DNA of 64,000 nucleotides from Arenicola marina (GCA_964019135.1 OZ025252.1:5720823-5784822), one strand, 5' to 3'; positions 37,801 through 47,264 are shown, counted from the stretch's first letter. The notes: a model not told the origin generated them from the letters alone. Numbers and translations are program-made.

Positions 37801-40800
37801 CCTAACTCTGAAGTTGCAGAACCAGGACATCCATCAGTCCTAACCCCGAAGGTACAGAACCAGGGCATCCCTTAGTCGTAACCCTCAAGGTACAGAACCA
37901 GGACATCCCTCAGTCCTACCCCGAAGGTACAGAACCAGGACATCCCTCAGTCCTAACTCTGAAGTTACAGAACCATGACATCCATCAGTCCGAACCCCGA
38001 AGGTATAGAACCAGGGCATCCCTCAGTCCTAACCCTGAAGGTACAGAACCAGGACACCCCTTAGTCCTCACTCTGAAGTTACAACCATGACATCCATCAG
38101 TCCGAATCCCGAAGGTACAGAACCAGGACATTCCTCAGTCCTAACTCTGAAGTTACAGAACCATGACATCCATCAGTCCGAACCCCGGAGTTACAGAACC
38201 ATGACATCCATCAGTCCGAACCCCGAAGGTATAGAACCAGGGCATCCCTCAGTCCTAACCCCGAAGGTACAGAACCAGGGCATCCCTTAGTCGTAACCCT
38301 CAAGGTACAGAACCAGGACATCCCTCAGTCCAACCCCTGAAGGTACAGAACCAGGACATCCCTCAGTCTTAACGCTGAAGGTACAGAACCAGGACATCCC
38401 TCAGTCCTAACCCCGAAGGTACAGAACCAGGGCATCCCTAAGTCGTAACCCTGAAGGTACAGAACCAGGAAATCCCTCAGTCCTAACCCCGAAAGTACAG
38501 AACCAGGACATCCCTTAGTCCTAACCCGGAAGGTACAGAACCAGGACATCCCTTACTCCTAACCCGGAAGGTACAGAGCCAGGACATCCCTTAGTCCTAA
38601 CCCCGCAGGAACAAAACCAGGACATCCGTCAGTCCTAACCCCGAAGGAACAAAACCAGGACATCCCTCAGTCCTAACCCTGAAGTTACAGAACCATGACA
38701 TCCCTTAGTCCTAACCCTGAAGGTACAGAACCAGGATAACCCTCAGTCCTAACCCCGAGGGTACAGAACCAGGACATCCCTCAGTCCTAACCCCGAAGGT
38801 ACAAAACCAGGACATCCATCAGTCCTAACCCCGAAGGTACAGAACCAGGACATCCCTCAGTCCTAACCCCGAAGTTACAGAGCCAGGACATCCCTCAGTC
38901 CTAACCCCGAAGGTACAGAACCATGGCATCCATCAGTCCGAACCCCGAAGGTACAGAACCAGGGCATCCCTCAGTCCTAACCCCGAAGGTACAGAACCCG
39001 GACATCCCTCAGTCCTAACCCCGAAGGTACAGAACCAGGACATCCCTCAGTCCTAACCCCGAAGGTACAGAACCCGGACATCCCTCAGTCCTAACCATGA
39101 AGGTACAGAACCAGGACATCCCTCAGTCCTAACCATGAAGGTACAGAACCAGGACATCCCTCAGTCCTAACCCCGAAGGTGCAGAACCAGGATATCTCTC
39201 AGACCTAACCCCGAAGGTATATAACCCGGACATCCCTCAGTCCTAACTCTGAAGTTGCAGAACCAGGACATCCATCAGTCCTAACCCCGAAGGTACAGAA
39301 CCAGGGCATCCCTTAGTCGTAACCCTCAAGGTACAGAACCAGGACATCCCTCAGTCCTACCCCGAAGGTACAGAACCAGGACATCCCTCAGTCCTAACTC
39401 TGAAGTTACAGAACCATGACATCCCTCAGTCCTAACCCTGAAGGTACAGAACCAGGACATCCCTCAGTCCTAACCCTTAAGGTACCGAACCAGGACACCC
39501 CTCAGTCCTAACCCCGAAGGTACAGAACCAGGACATCCCTCAGTCCTAACCCCGAAGGTACAGAACCCGGACATCCCTCAGTCCTAACCATGAAGGTACA
39601 GAACCAGGACATCCCTCAGTCCTAACCATGAAGGTACAGAACCAGGACATCCCTCAGTCCTAACCCCGAAGGTGCAGAACCAGGATATCTCTCAGACCTA
39701 ACCCCGAAGGTATAGAACCCGGACATCCCTCAGTCCTAACTCTGAAGTTGCAGAACCAGGACATCCATCAGTCCTAACCCCGAAGGTACAGAACCAGGGC
39801 ATCCCTTAGTCGTAACCCTCAAGGTACAGAACCAGGACATCCCTCAGTCCTACCCCGAAGGTACAGAACCAGGACATCCCTCAGTCCTAACTCTGAAGTT
39901 ACAGAACCATGACATCCCTCAGTCCTAACCCTGAAGGTACAGAACCAGGACATCCCTCAGTCCTAACCCTTAAGGTACCGAACCAGGACACCCCTCAGTC
40001 CTAACCCCGAAGGTACAGAACCAGGACATCCCTCAGTCCTAACCATGAAGGTACAGAACCAGGACATCCCTCAGTCCTAACCCCGAAGGTGCAGAACCAG
40101 GATATCTCTCAGACCTAACCCCGAAGGTATAGAACCCGGACATCCCTCAGTCCTAACTCTGAAGTTGCAGAACCAGGACATCCCTTAGTCCTAACCCTGA
40201 AGGTACAGAACCAGGATAACCCTCAGTCCTAACCCCGAAGGTACAGAACCAGGACATCCCTCAGTCCTAACCCCGAAGGTACAGAACCCGGACATCCCTC
40301 AGTCCTAACCCCGAAGGTACAGAACCAGGACATCCCTCAGTCCTAACCCTGAAGGTACAGAACCAGGACATCCCTCAGTCCTAACCCTTAAGGTACCGAA
40401 CCAGGACACCCCTCAGTCCTAACCCCGAAGGTACAAAACCAGGACATCCCTCAGTCCTAACCCCGAAGGTACAGAACCAGGACAACCCTCAGTCCTAACC
40501 CCGAAGGTACAGAACCAGGACATCCCTCAGTCCTAACCCCGAAGGTACAGAACCAGGACATCCCTCAGTCCTAACCCAGAAGGTACAAAACCAGGACACC
40601 CCTCAGTCCTAACCCTTAAGGTATAGAACCCGGACATCCCTCAGTCCTAACTCTGAAGTTGCAGAACCAGGACATCCCTTAGTCCTAACCCTGAAGGTAC
40701 AGAACCAGGATAACCCTCAGTCCTAACCCCGAAGGTACAGAACCAGGACATCCCTCAGTCCTAACCCCGAAGGTACAGAACCCGGACATCCCTCAGTCCT

Positions 40801-43800
40801 AACCCCGAAGGTACAGAACCAGGACATCCCTCAGTCCTAACCCTGAAGGTACAGAACCAGGACATCCCTCAGTCCTAACCCTTAAGGTACCGAACCAGGA
40901 CACCCCTCAGTCCTAACCCCGAAGGTACAAAACCAGGACATCCCTCAGTCCTAACCCCGAAGGTACAGAACCAGGACAACCCTCAGTCCTAACCCCGAAG
41001 GTACAGAACCAGGACATCCCTCAGTCCTAACCCCGAAGGTACAGAACCAGGACATCCCTCAGTCCTAACCCAGAAGGTACAAAACCAGGACACCCCTCAG
41101 TCCTAACCCTTAAGGTACCGAACCAGGACATCCCTCAGTCCTAACCCCGAAGGGACAGAACCAGGACATCCCTCAGTCCCAACCCCGAAGGTACCGAACC
41201 AGGACATCCCTCTGTCCTAACCCTTAAGGTACAGAACCAGGACATCCCTCAGTCCTAACCCTTAAGGTACCGAACCAGGACATCCCTCAGTCCTAACCCC
41301 GAAGGTACAGAACCAGGACATCCCTCAGTCCTAACCTCGAAGGTACAGAACCAGGACATCCCTCAGTCCTTACCCCGAAGGTACAGAACCAGGACATCCC
41401 TCAGTCCTAACCCTGAAGGTACAGAACCAGGACATCCCTCAGTCCTTACCCCGAAGGCACAGAACCAGGACATCCCTCAGTCCTAACCCCGAAGGTACAG
41501 AACCAGGACATCCCTTAGTCCTAACCCTGAAGGTACAGAACCAGGACATCCCTTAGTCCTAACCCTGAAGGTACAGAAACGTCTTCTCATTCGCCAGATG
41601 GCGCATGCGTCGTTACCGCGCGGCTCCATTACTGTTACTGTCAACTCCGTTACTGTCAACTCAGTTACTGTCGACTCCGTTACTGTCAACTCCGTTACTC
41701 AACCTGTTCAATATGCTGTTGGTAACGAAGTTGATACCGTTATATCGCAAAGTAGGCTTCGGTAAGCTTGCAAACTTTACACAGAGTGAAGGGGGGGGGG
41801 GAGGGCAAGGGGGGTCGTGTTCCCATCACGAAGATTACATTTCTATATTCCCAGGTCACGATGAATTAAAATGAGAAGTCCCCGTATGCATTGGAAGAGG
41901 CGGATACATGATATAAATTGGTCATTTCCCAATTCACGGTTATTTAATATTAAATACCAAGTTCACGATTAATGAAAATCCTCGATCACGGCGGTCGGCT
42001 AATATCCCATTCCCAATTCACAAAGAATTATTATCCTCATTCCCAGTTCACCGTGATATGAAAAGCCCATTCCCGAGGAACGGAAGTGCCTCTCCCCCCC
42101 CCCCCCCCAGTGAAATCAGACACGTGATCAAACGTTCACGAAAAAAAGGAAGAAAACCGTGTGGATTTGTTTTTGTCGTTACGGATTTTTCTTATAATGA
42201 CCCATACTTATGTATTGGGTGTGGTCTATTCTGACCGCTGTCATACCACGGCAACGCCCACGGCGTATTTAGCACATACTTTGGTGACCGCCAACTATTT
42301 TCCTTCCCGCAATGCAGCGGTATCCACTCTAACTAATTAACCCTTATTTGGAAATAGTGCCGCCATCTGAATGTGTACAATATTAGTTTATTTACCGCTT
42401 GAGAAGATTCCACATTTTTAATGTTATGATGCGGGACTGCTCGCTTTTGGTAATTAGAACAATTGTTTCGCCCCAAACTTACCCCACTTCCCGGTTTACG
42501 TCAATCCCTGACCTTGACCTATTCCCGAACGTTTTCTGCTGATCGCACTGGGGTACACACCTCAAGGTCGAGTTCCGTGTCGCGTCCTGCCGCAAACTGT
42601 GCACTCTAGTATTGAACGACATTGGTCACAGCGAACTGTACACTCTAGTATTGAACGACATTGGTCACAGCGAACTGTACACTCTAGTATTGAACGACAT
42701 TGGTCACAGCGAACTGTACACTCTAGTATTGAACGACATTGGTCACAGCGAACTGTACACTCTAGTATTGAACGACATTGGTCACAGCGAACTGTACACT
42801 CTAGTATTGAACGACATTGGTCACAGCGAACTGTACACTCTAGTATTGAACGACATTGGTCACAGCGAACTGTACACTCTAGTATTGAACGACATTGGTC
42901 ACAGCGAACTGTACACGCTATTATTGAACGACATTGGTCACAGCGAACTGTACACTCTAGTATTGAACGACATTGGTCACAGCGAACTGTACACTCTAGT
43001 ATTGAACGACATTGGTCACAGCGAACTGTACACTCTAGTATTGAACGACATTGGTCACAGCGAACTGTACACTCTAGTATTGAACGACATTGGTCACAGC
43101 GAACTGTACACGCTATTGAACGAAATTGGTCATAGCGAACTGTACACGCTAGTATTAAACGACATTGGTCACAGCGAACTGTACACGCTAGCATTGAACG
43201 ACATTGGTCACAGCGAACTGTACACGTTAGTATTGAACGACATTGGTCACAGCGAACTGTACACGATAGGATTGAACGACATTGGTCACAGCGAACTGTA
43301 CACTCTTGTATTAAACGACATTGGTCACAGCGAACTGTACACGCTAGTATTGAACGACATTGGTCACAGCGAACTGTACACGCTAGTATTGAACGACATT
43401 GGTCACAGCGAACTGTACACTCTAGTATTGAACGACATTGATCACAGCGAACTGTACACGCTAGTATTGAACGACATTGGTCACAGCGAACTGTACACTC
43501 TAGTATTGAACGACATTGATCACAGCGAACTGTACACTCTTGTATTAAACGACATTGGTCACAGCGAACTGTACACGCTAGTATTGAACGACATTGGTCA
43601 CAGCGAACTGTACACGCTAGTATTGAACGACATTGGTCACAGCGAACTGTACACTCTAGTATTGAACGACATTGATCACAGCGAACTGTACACGCTAGTA
43701 TTGAACGACATTGGTCACAGCGAACTGTACACTCTAGTATTGAACGACATTGGTCACAGCGAACTGTACACTCTAGTATTGAACGACATTGATGACAGCG

Positions 43801-46110
43801 AACTGTACACGCTAGTATTGAACGACATTGATCACAGCGAACTGTACACGCTAGTATTGAACGACATTGGTCACAGCGAACTGTACACGCTAGTATTGAA
43901 CGACATTGGTCACAGCGAACTGTACACTCTAGTATTGAACGACATTAATCACAGCGAACGCTACACGCTAGTATTGAACGACATTGGTCACAGCGAACTG
44001 TACACGCTAGTATTGAACGACATTAGTCACAGCGAACTACTTTCCTTCCTACAATGCAGCAGGACATTGGCTGCCGGCGAATAGCACAGTCAATCTGAAT
44101 AAAATGATAATTATTACGCGATGATTATGGCCACTGGCCCGCTCAGTGTTGGTGAACACTGGCCCGCTCAGTGTTGGTGCCTAGGCATCTGTTAGTTTAA
44201 AGTGAACATTGTGTATTGAAGATAAGCAAATAAGAATGCATTTCAACAAAACGTTACGGCTTTTGTTTCTGGGAGCATTGCATATGAGAGATGTTTGTTT
44301 GTCTATGATGTCACAGGAATGACATGTGAGCTTTGATGCTGTACATATTTATCTGTTCTGGAGGATGCAAGTTAAATAGACAAGGACATTTACAATATCG
44401 ATGTCAAAACACGTGGGGTTGTGTTTCTCGATAACGTGATATTCCTCTCTCAAAATTGCGCAATGAAGCAATGATATTCACTCCTCCCGACTATGTTGGT
44501 AACTTATTATAACAGTAAAAACGTGGATAATAGGTCGCCAACTGTCGAACGGGTAAGAGGTGAGTACAATAACAGTGTGCTGCCTGTTACAGATCCTGGC
44601 TTGGTGAGTGGAAAGTCTCGGCAGGAGAACGACGCTAATCGGACGGTTATAAGCCTGGAGATAACAGCCGGTGTATGCCTGGTGTTCATTGCAGCTCTAG
44701 TGGTCACCCTGGCGCACAAAGCCACGCGTGAGTACAGTGAGATGTTACTACTTTCAGGTTTCCATCCCCTCGCAACAAAGAAAATATTGACATAAATTTC
44801 GACCAACTACTGTAAAAGTTGTGAAATAAACAATTTCTTGACAAAAAACACTATTTTATACGGACTGCACTGAATGTGGATTTGGTGATTTCTTGTTGTA
44901 AGAGAAAGTGGCACTCACCAAAAGTCGTACTATTGGAAGAACTCCATGGAAACGAGAAGGAAAATATATTTTTTAATACGAGAAAGTTAAACCAACTGCA
45001 ATTGCAATATGCATGAAACTACCGTGATACTTTGCTGGCAAACATAACTTCTAAGTTATCGGAATGCACTCTTTATGGATTTGGTGAATTCTTGTTGTAG
45101 GGAAAACCGTGACGAAGCTCTTAGGCTGTGAACCGCGAGTGGGTCACACTAGTGCGCCATCTGACGGGAGCGTCCCGCCCGGTCGTGACGTCACCACCGT
45201 GCACGTGGTGGACGCGCTGCCGGTGGAGACCAAGGGTGAGCTCGAGGATCAACAGGATCAACAGGATTCCGGAGTCAGCTTGAACAGTATTTCCCAGCAC
45301 ACGGACTTGGGCCACGATCCCGATCAGGATGGGATCCTGGCGTTAGATCCCGACATGCCGGGCCCGGTTTGTCCACCAGAGGTCGCCAGGGTCGATCCCA
45401 CTGGTGTGCGCCAAGCAGCGGATGCCGTCATCAGGCCCGGAATCGAGAATCTCCGCTACGTAGGGGGCGCTGCGGTACAGCCCGGGATGAGTGGCCTCAC
45501 ATTCCCATACAGTCCATGGGACCCTTGTGCACCCCATGACCCCGAGCCCTACCACGTGCCGCAGTGTCGGCCCGGCGTGTACGACGACCACGCCGCCCCT
45601 AGGCCCCAGGGACATCCCTGGTACCCCCAAGGGCAGTACCCCGGCGGCGGGGGTGTCAGTCGTGCGTGGGTACACCCCGGCCATCAAAACCCGACTGCTT
45701 ATGCCATACCCCACCAACCGCTGTACCCCGCCGTGCCCCCTGCATTGGGGCCTCTCTACACCTCCGGTATGGGCATGGGGCACCCTTGCCGACCATACGC
45801 CACGGGGCCAGATATAAACCACCCAGACATGAGATACGGCGCGCATGCGTACGAAGAAGGCGCTCACGTGTTTGAGGGACTACGCGGGCCTGGGGAAGGT
45901 GGTCGGCGGTTCGTGCCCCCGAGCGAGGTGGGCGGCGCGGCCCCCAGTGACTTTGACAGTAGCACCATGGTGGAGGCTAACATCCGCAAAATCAACGAGG
46001 GCTGTTACGATGCCTTCATGGCTGATGGGGCCGATTACTACATAGCGGAGGACAACCCGGAAGAAGATTCGGATCCCGGCGCCAGCGTCAGCGACCGGGA
46101 GAACGAATAA
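13726..46110 (+). CDS. IL-17-receptor-like single-pass membrane protein, seven exons, no SEFIR seen
   Basis: Exons: 13726-13845, 16578-16737, 17018-17160, 21773-21911, 22480-22854, 44593-44727, 45101-46110. Every junction is GT/AG and junction phases agree in order (0,1,0,1,1,1); the sum is 2082 nt, giving 693 residues and a stop. Order of parts: signal peptide (1 to about 25); first ectodomain (about 26-187) with a VNCT...TC start, a beta strand IRLSWSIP, and KVTFHYDCLFVEPD followed by FDVRVYSKPP, the pattern of the first fibronectin-like domain of IL-17 receptors; a repeat stalk (about 188-310); membrane helix (about 334-354); cytoplasmic tail (355-693), rich in Pro, Tyr and Gly with an acidic end. 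Known IL-17 receptors also have a second ectodomain and a SEFIR signalling domain; I see neither. Family assignment rests on motif resemblance only. Confidence 0.6.
14220..15365. repeat. 24-bp minisatellite with a 524-bp higher-order copy
   Basis: The unit is GGTATGGCGAGGTTGTGAGG plus GGGA. A distinctive variant GAGGGAAGCCACACGATG occurs at about 14425 and again 524 bases later, so a block of about 22 units was duplicated. The long open frame on - (to 14128) is Pro/His/Ser/Thr low complexity and comes only from the unit lacking stops. Confidence 0.93.
15366..16190. repeat. Short-unit minisatellite (GGTGATGGGGTGGTGATGAG and variants)
   Basis: Units of about 10-12 bases (GGTGATGGG/A) are grouped with GGCGTGTGGGTGGTGAT into larger periods, becoming plain GGGGATGGGGTG repeats near 15980-16190. 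The G-rich strand is the + strand. Confidence 0.9.
16578..16737 (+). CDS. Receptor exon 2: start of the IL-17R-like ectodomain
   Basis: It encodes about 53 residues including NGLTCSAYG, a Tyr-rich patch, APRDVTAS and SVSIRLSWSIP, a typical fibronectin-fold strand with its Trp. The acceptor is TTTGGACAACAG|AATGG (phase 0) and the donor is CCATTCCAG|GTAGGT (phase 1). A second identical donor lies 42 bases downstream, created by a tandem duplication that includes the exon end, so an in-frame form 14 residues longer is possible. Confidence 0.65.
16715..16796 (+). repeat. 42-bp tandem duplication across the exon 2 donor site
   Basis: CAGACTGTCATGGTCCATTC begins at 16715 and at 16757. Both copies carry CCATTCCAG|GTAGGTGCGG, with possible exon ends at 16737 and 16779. 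Confidence 0.9.
17018..17160 (+). CDS. Receptor exon 3: middle of the ectodomain
   Basis: The acceptor CCTCGTTGCAG|TGGACG enters in phase 1 and the donor GAGAAG|GTATGG leaves in phase 0. The 48 codons include LRAFDVRLLPRDN and LIYLSGISLI, alternating hydrophobic strands. The frame and phases agree with both neighbours. Confidence 0.65.
17318..21325. repeat. 31-bp minisatellite, about 120 copies
   Basis: The unit is CCACGCCCGCAGATCTATGC plus CCGCAGCCACC, containing a BglII word AGATCT. Since 31 is not a multiple of three, a frame cycles through all three readings of the unit every 93 bases. The unit has no stop in any + frame, so all three + frames stay open for hundreds of codons; this is not evidence of a protein. 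One SINE interrupts it at 18845-19030. Confidence 0.95.
18845..19030 (+). mobile_element. tRNA-derived SINE with 13-bp target-site duplication
   Basis: The 5' part has an A box (GTGTAGTGGTTAGCGCAC) and a B box (GGTCCTGGGTTCGAATCC). The tail runs through GGAGGTTTCCTTGGCCCAAT to ACACCAACATTCC. The direct repeat TCATCTCACGCCC flanks it at 18832-18844 and 19031-19043 and is itself part of the minisatellite, so the SINE inserted after the array existed. A long flanking duplication fits LINE-type target-primed insertion. Confidence 0.85.
21773..21911 (+). CDS. Receptor exon 4: end of the first ectodomain
   Basis: The acceptor GATCGTTGCAG|GTTACA enters in phase 0 and the donor CTCACAG|GTATAT leaves in phase 1. 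It encodes VTFHYDCLFVEPD, then TTTEFDVRVYSKPPKDYTYG. The strand-turn-strand pattern and the closing 'V-x-V-x-x-x-P-x-P'-like element are the best IL-17 receptor resemblance in the gene. Confidence 0.65.
21912..22479 (+). other. Receptor intron 4 with MITE remnant and tRNA-like fragment
   Basis: A C-run-containing remnant ending CCTGGATCCGCCCCTGG (about 22090-22220) belongs to the CAGGGGCGGATC-end family. On - at about 22235-22290 lies TAGCTCAGCCGGTAGCGCGG, an A-box-like tRNA 5' half, probably a SINE scrap. Confidence 0.5.
22480..22854 (+). CDS. Receptor exon 5: nine-residue repeat stalk
   Basis: The acceptor ACTGTTCAG|ATGCTG enters in phase 1 and the donor ACGATCG|GTGAGT leaves in phase 1. 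After DAAYCDEMGLVST comes a run of about ten units of GGGPTSPEQ, then GPTGPTQRQVTPAPASGLDN. The Pro, Ser, Thr and Gly content suggests an extended, perhaps O-glycosylated stalk. The other frames and strand are also open because the 27-bp unit lacks stops, so the coding claim rests on flanking non-repeat codons and phase agreement. Confidence 0.6.
22517..22786. repeat. 27-bp coding minisatellite (GGTGGCGGTCCCACCAGTCC + GGAGCAG)
   Basis: About ten units, all indel-free. Variants change Thr to Asn (AAC) and Gly to Tyr, so the reading frame is kept. Copy number is likely to vary between individuals. Confidence 0.92.
22890..41575. repeat. 38-bp satellite, about 490 copies
   Basis: The unit is AAGGTACAGAACCAGGACAT followed by CCCTCAGTCCTAACCCCG, with frequent variants (CCCTG, CTCTG with GAAGTTACAG, CCATGACATCCAT). 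All frames carry stops. Higher-order copies are visible: 3833-bp (for example 30003 and 33836), 1058-bp (27781 and 28839), 1441-bp (36041, 37482, 38923) and about 493-bp periods (39.2-41.1 kb). It is the largest single component of the window. Confidence 0.97.
41576..42596. other. Unique intronic stretch with a 15-bp repeat
   Basis: Five GTTACTGTCAACTCC-type units lie at about 41629-41700. An open frame runs from 41605 and could end at GGCTTCG|GTAAGC (41762), but its phases (0 in, 2 out) do not fit exons 5 and 6. The rest shows no gene. Confidence 0.4.
42597..44040. repeat. 39-bp minisatellite, about 37 copies
   Basis: The unit is TTGAACGACATTGGTCACAG plus CGAACTGTACACTCTAGTA. One + frame (repeating NDIGHSELYTLVL) stays open for 490 codons to 44084; the only indel seen is a 3-base deletion near 43111. 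The first 13 units are almost identical and later ones are more varied. No acceptor of the right phase precedes it, so it is treated as intronic. Confidence 0.93.
44041..44592. other. Unique intronic stretch before the membrane exon
   Basis: Contains a 25-bp direct duplication CACTGGCCCGCTCAGTGTTG at about 44130-44180. It ends with the acceptor CCTGTTACAG. No gene otherwise. Confidence 0.4.
44593..44727 (+). CDS. Receptor exon 6: transmembrane helix
   Basis: The acceptor CTGCCTGTTACAG|ATCC enters in phase 1 and the donor GCCACGC|GTGAGT leaves in phase 1. After a polar juxtamembrane part (SGKSRQENDANRT) comes the helix ITAGVCLVFIAALVVTLA, followed by HKAT with a basic stop-transfer start completed by Arg-Lys in exon 7. 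This marks a type I single-pass membrane protein. Confidence 0.75.
45101..46110 (+). CDS. Receptor exon 7: cytoplasmic tail and stop
   Basis: The acceptor TTCTTGTTGTAG|GGAAAA enters in phase 1, giving RKTVTKLLGCEP. The 336 codons run to TAA at 46108-46110. The tail has a DSGVSLNS segment after an acidic Gln/Asp run, then a Pro, Tyr, Gly and His-rich middle (for example YHVPQCRPGVYDD and WYPQGQYPGGGG), and an acidic end EEDSDPGASVSDRENE. Many Tyr residues could be phosphorylation sites, which is inference. The exon is clearly more GC-rich than the introns. No SEFIR, TIR or kinase motif is seen. AATAAA overlaps the stop codon. Confidence 0.75.
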
Positions 46111-46112
46111 AG

Positions 46113-46275
46113 TGACGTCATCAGACGATGAATGACGTCATGGGGACGATGAATGACGTCATGGAGACGACGAATGACGTCATGCAGACGACCAATGACG
46201 TCATGCAGACGACCAATGACGTCATGCATACGACGAATGACGTCATAGGGACGATGAAATACGTCATGAATACGT
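46113..46275. promoter_or_regulatory. Array of seven perfect TGACGTCA octamers plus decayed ones
   Basis: TGACGTCA occurs at about 46113, 46133, 46154, 46174, 46196, 46217 and 46238, then as TACGTCA and GATGACGTG. The period is 20-22 bases and the units read ATGACGTCATGNANACGACNA. TGACGTCA is the consensus CRE bound by CREB/ATF factors. It lies 2 bases after the receptor stop codon, so it is in the 3' UTR or downstream flank. It may be a chance result of minisatellite growth. Confidence 0.7.
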
Positions 46276-46532
46276 TCGATGACGTGCGATATTCTGCTAT
46301 AGCATAATATTTATTCCAGATGTACTGATATTGTATATATAGAAACACTGTGCCAAGGGATATATGATATCTGTGCTTTAACTGCTTTATATAGGTGACC
46401 CGTAACCACCAACGAGTAGCGTAGGTTGCGTGCCGTGTGCAAAGTCAGGCTCTTATATATAAATCCGATGGGCGGAAATGGCATATGCCTTTCGACTGTC
46501 TGTACAGCGATGAGCCCAGTGTAGAAGACAGT

Positions 46533-46710
46533 CAGGGCGCGGATCCAGAAAATCTGGATAGTGGGGCCCGGTTTCAGGGTCAGATCCAGATATGCCGGAA
46601 AGGGGGGGCCGGTTTCGGTTTTCATTCGGTTTTCATGTCAAATGGTATAAATTTCGGCCCTAAAAAGGGGGGCCGGAGCCGGGTCGCCCCCCCCCCTGGA
46701 TCCGCCCCTG
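46533..46710. mobile_element. MITE-like element with CAGGGGCGGATCCAG-type inverted ends
   Basis: It begins CAGGGCGCGGATCCAGAAAA and ends CCTGGATCCGCCCCTG. A C run precedes the right end. The flanks do not show a clean target duplication. Confidence 0.65.
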
Positions 46711-46774
46711 AGACTGGTACTGAGTGAATAGGGATATTAGCCTTAACCCGTCAATTCGTGTGGGTCAAAGGTTA

Positions 46775-46962
46775 TGTTGAACGTGCCTCTGTCGCGAACA
46801 ATGTCAAGTGGTGAAGGTCACTGTACTCCTACCCTCAGTGGTTTAGAATGAGACTTGTGCGAAGGGGGTTCGAACCTCCCCTAACTAGAGACGGGATAGG
46901 AGACCTCAACCCAGGTCTCGAGCAGTCTTCGTTTAGAAATAAATAAATAAATAAATAAACTT
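46775..46962 (+). mobile_element. tRNA-derived SINE with (AAAT)n tail
   Basis: It has an A-box-like CAGTGGTTTAGAATGAGAC and a B-box GGGGGTTCGAACCTCCC, followed by a unique body and a tail of about six AAAT units ending near 46960. It differs from the SINE at 18845. Confidence 0.65.
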
Positions 46963-47264
46963 GTCACGTGACCCGGTTGGTATAACCGGCCCTGGCATTA
47001 ATTATGTCAAGGTGCATCTAGTTTGTCGCATTTAAAAAGAAACAATGACTCCATGCTGTTGGAGGTGATTCACGAGGTGTTTAACAATAATGTATCACGT
47101 TTCATCAGGTCTTGTGTATGAACAATAGGACTGGACCGTATCAACGAACTCAACCCCCACGGAGCTCACGCACAAACATTCCAGGAATCCTGTCACCGCT
47201 ACTGACGCACGGACTCACTAAGGGAGTTCCGCGTGCTGTTTCAATCATGTACCATGTTAATTAG
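46963..47264. other. No gene seen
   Basis: Unique sequence between a SINE and MITE copies; nothing recognised. Confidence 0.35.

Larger units (their letters stand above)
22855..44592 (+). other. Receptor intron 5, 21.7 kb, mostly tandem repeat
   Basis: It holds about 18.7 kb of 38-bp satellite and about 1.4 kb of a 39-bp array. Unique parts are 41576-42596 and 44041-44592. No exon with matching phase was found in them; a candidate at 41605-41763 fails the phase test. Confidence 0.5.

Noticed and set aside
22890..41575. CCTAACCCT words suggesting telomere repeats
   Set aside because: The word occurs once per 38-bp unit and not as a tandem hexamer; the array lies inside a gene.
41605..41763. 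Candidate extra receptor exon with an ITVTVNSVTV repeat
   Set aside because: A good-looking acceptor (CTCATTCGCCAG) exists, but entry phase 0 and exit phase 2 do not fit exon 5 (phase 1 out) and exon 6 (phase 1 in).
22890..44040. CRISPR-like array of regular repeats
   Set aside because: There are no unique spacers; the units are directly adjacent tandem repeats in an animal genome.
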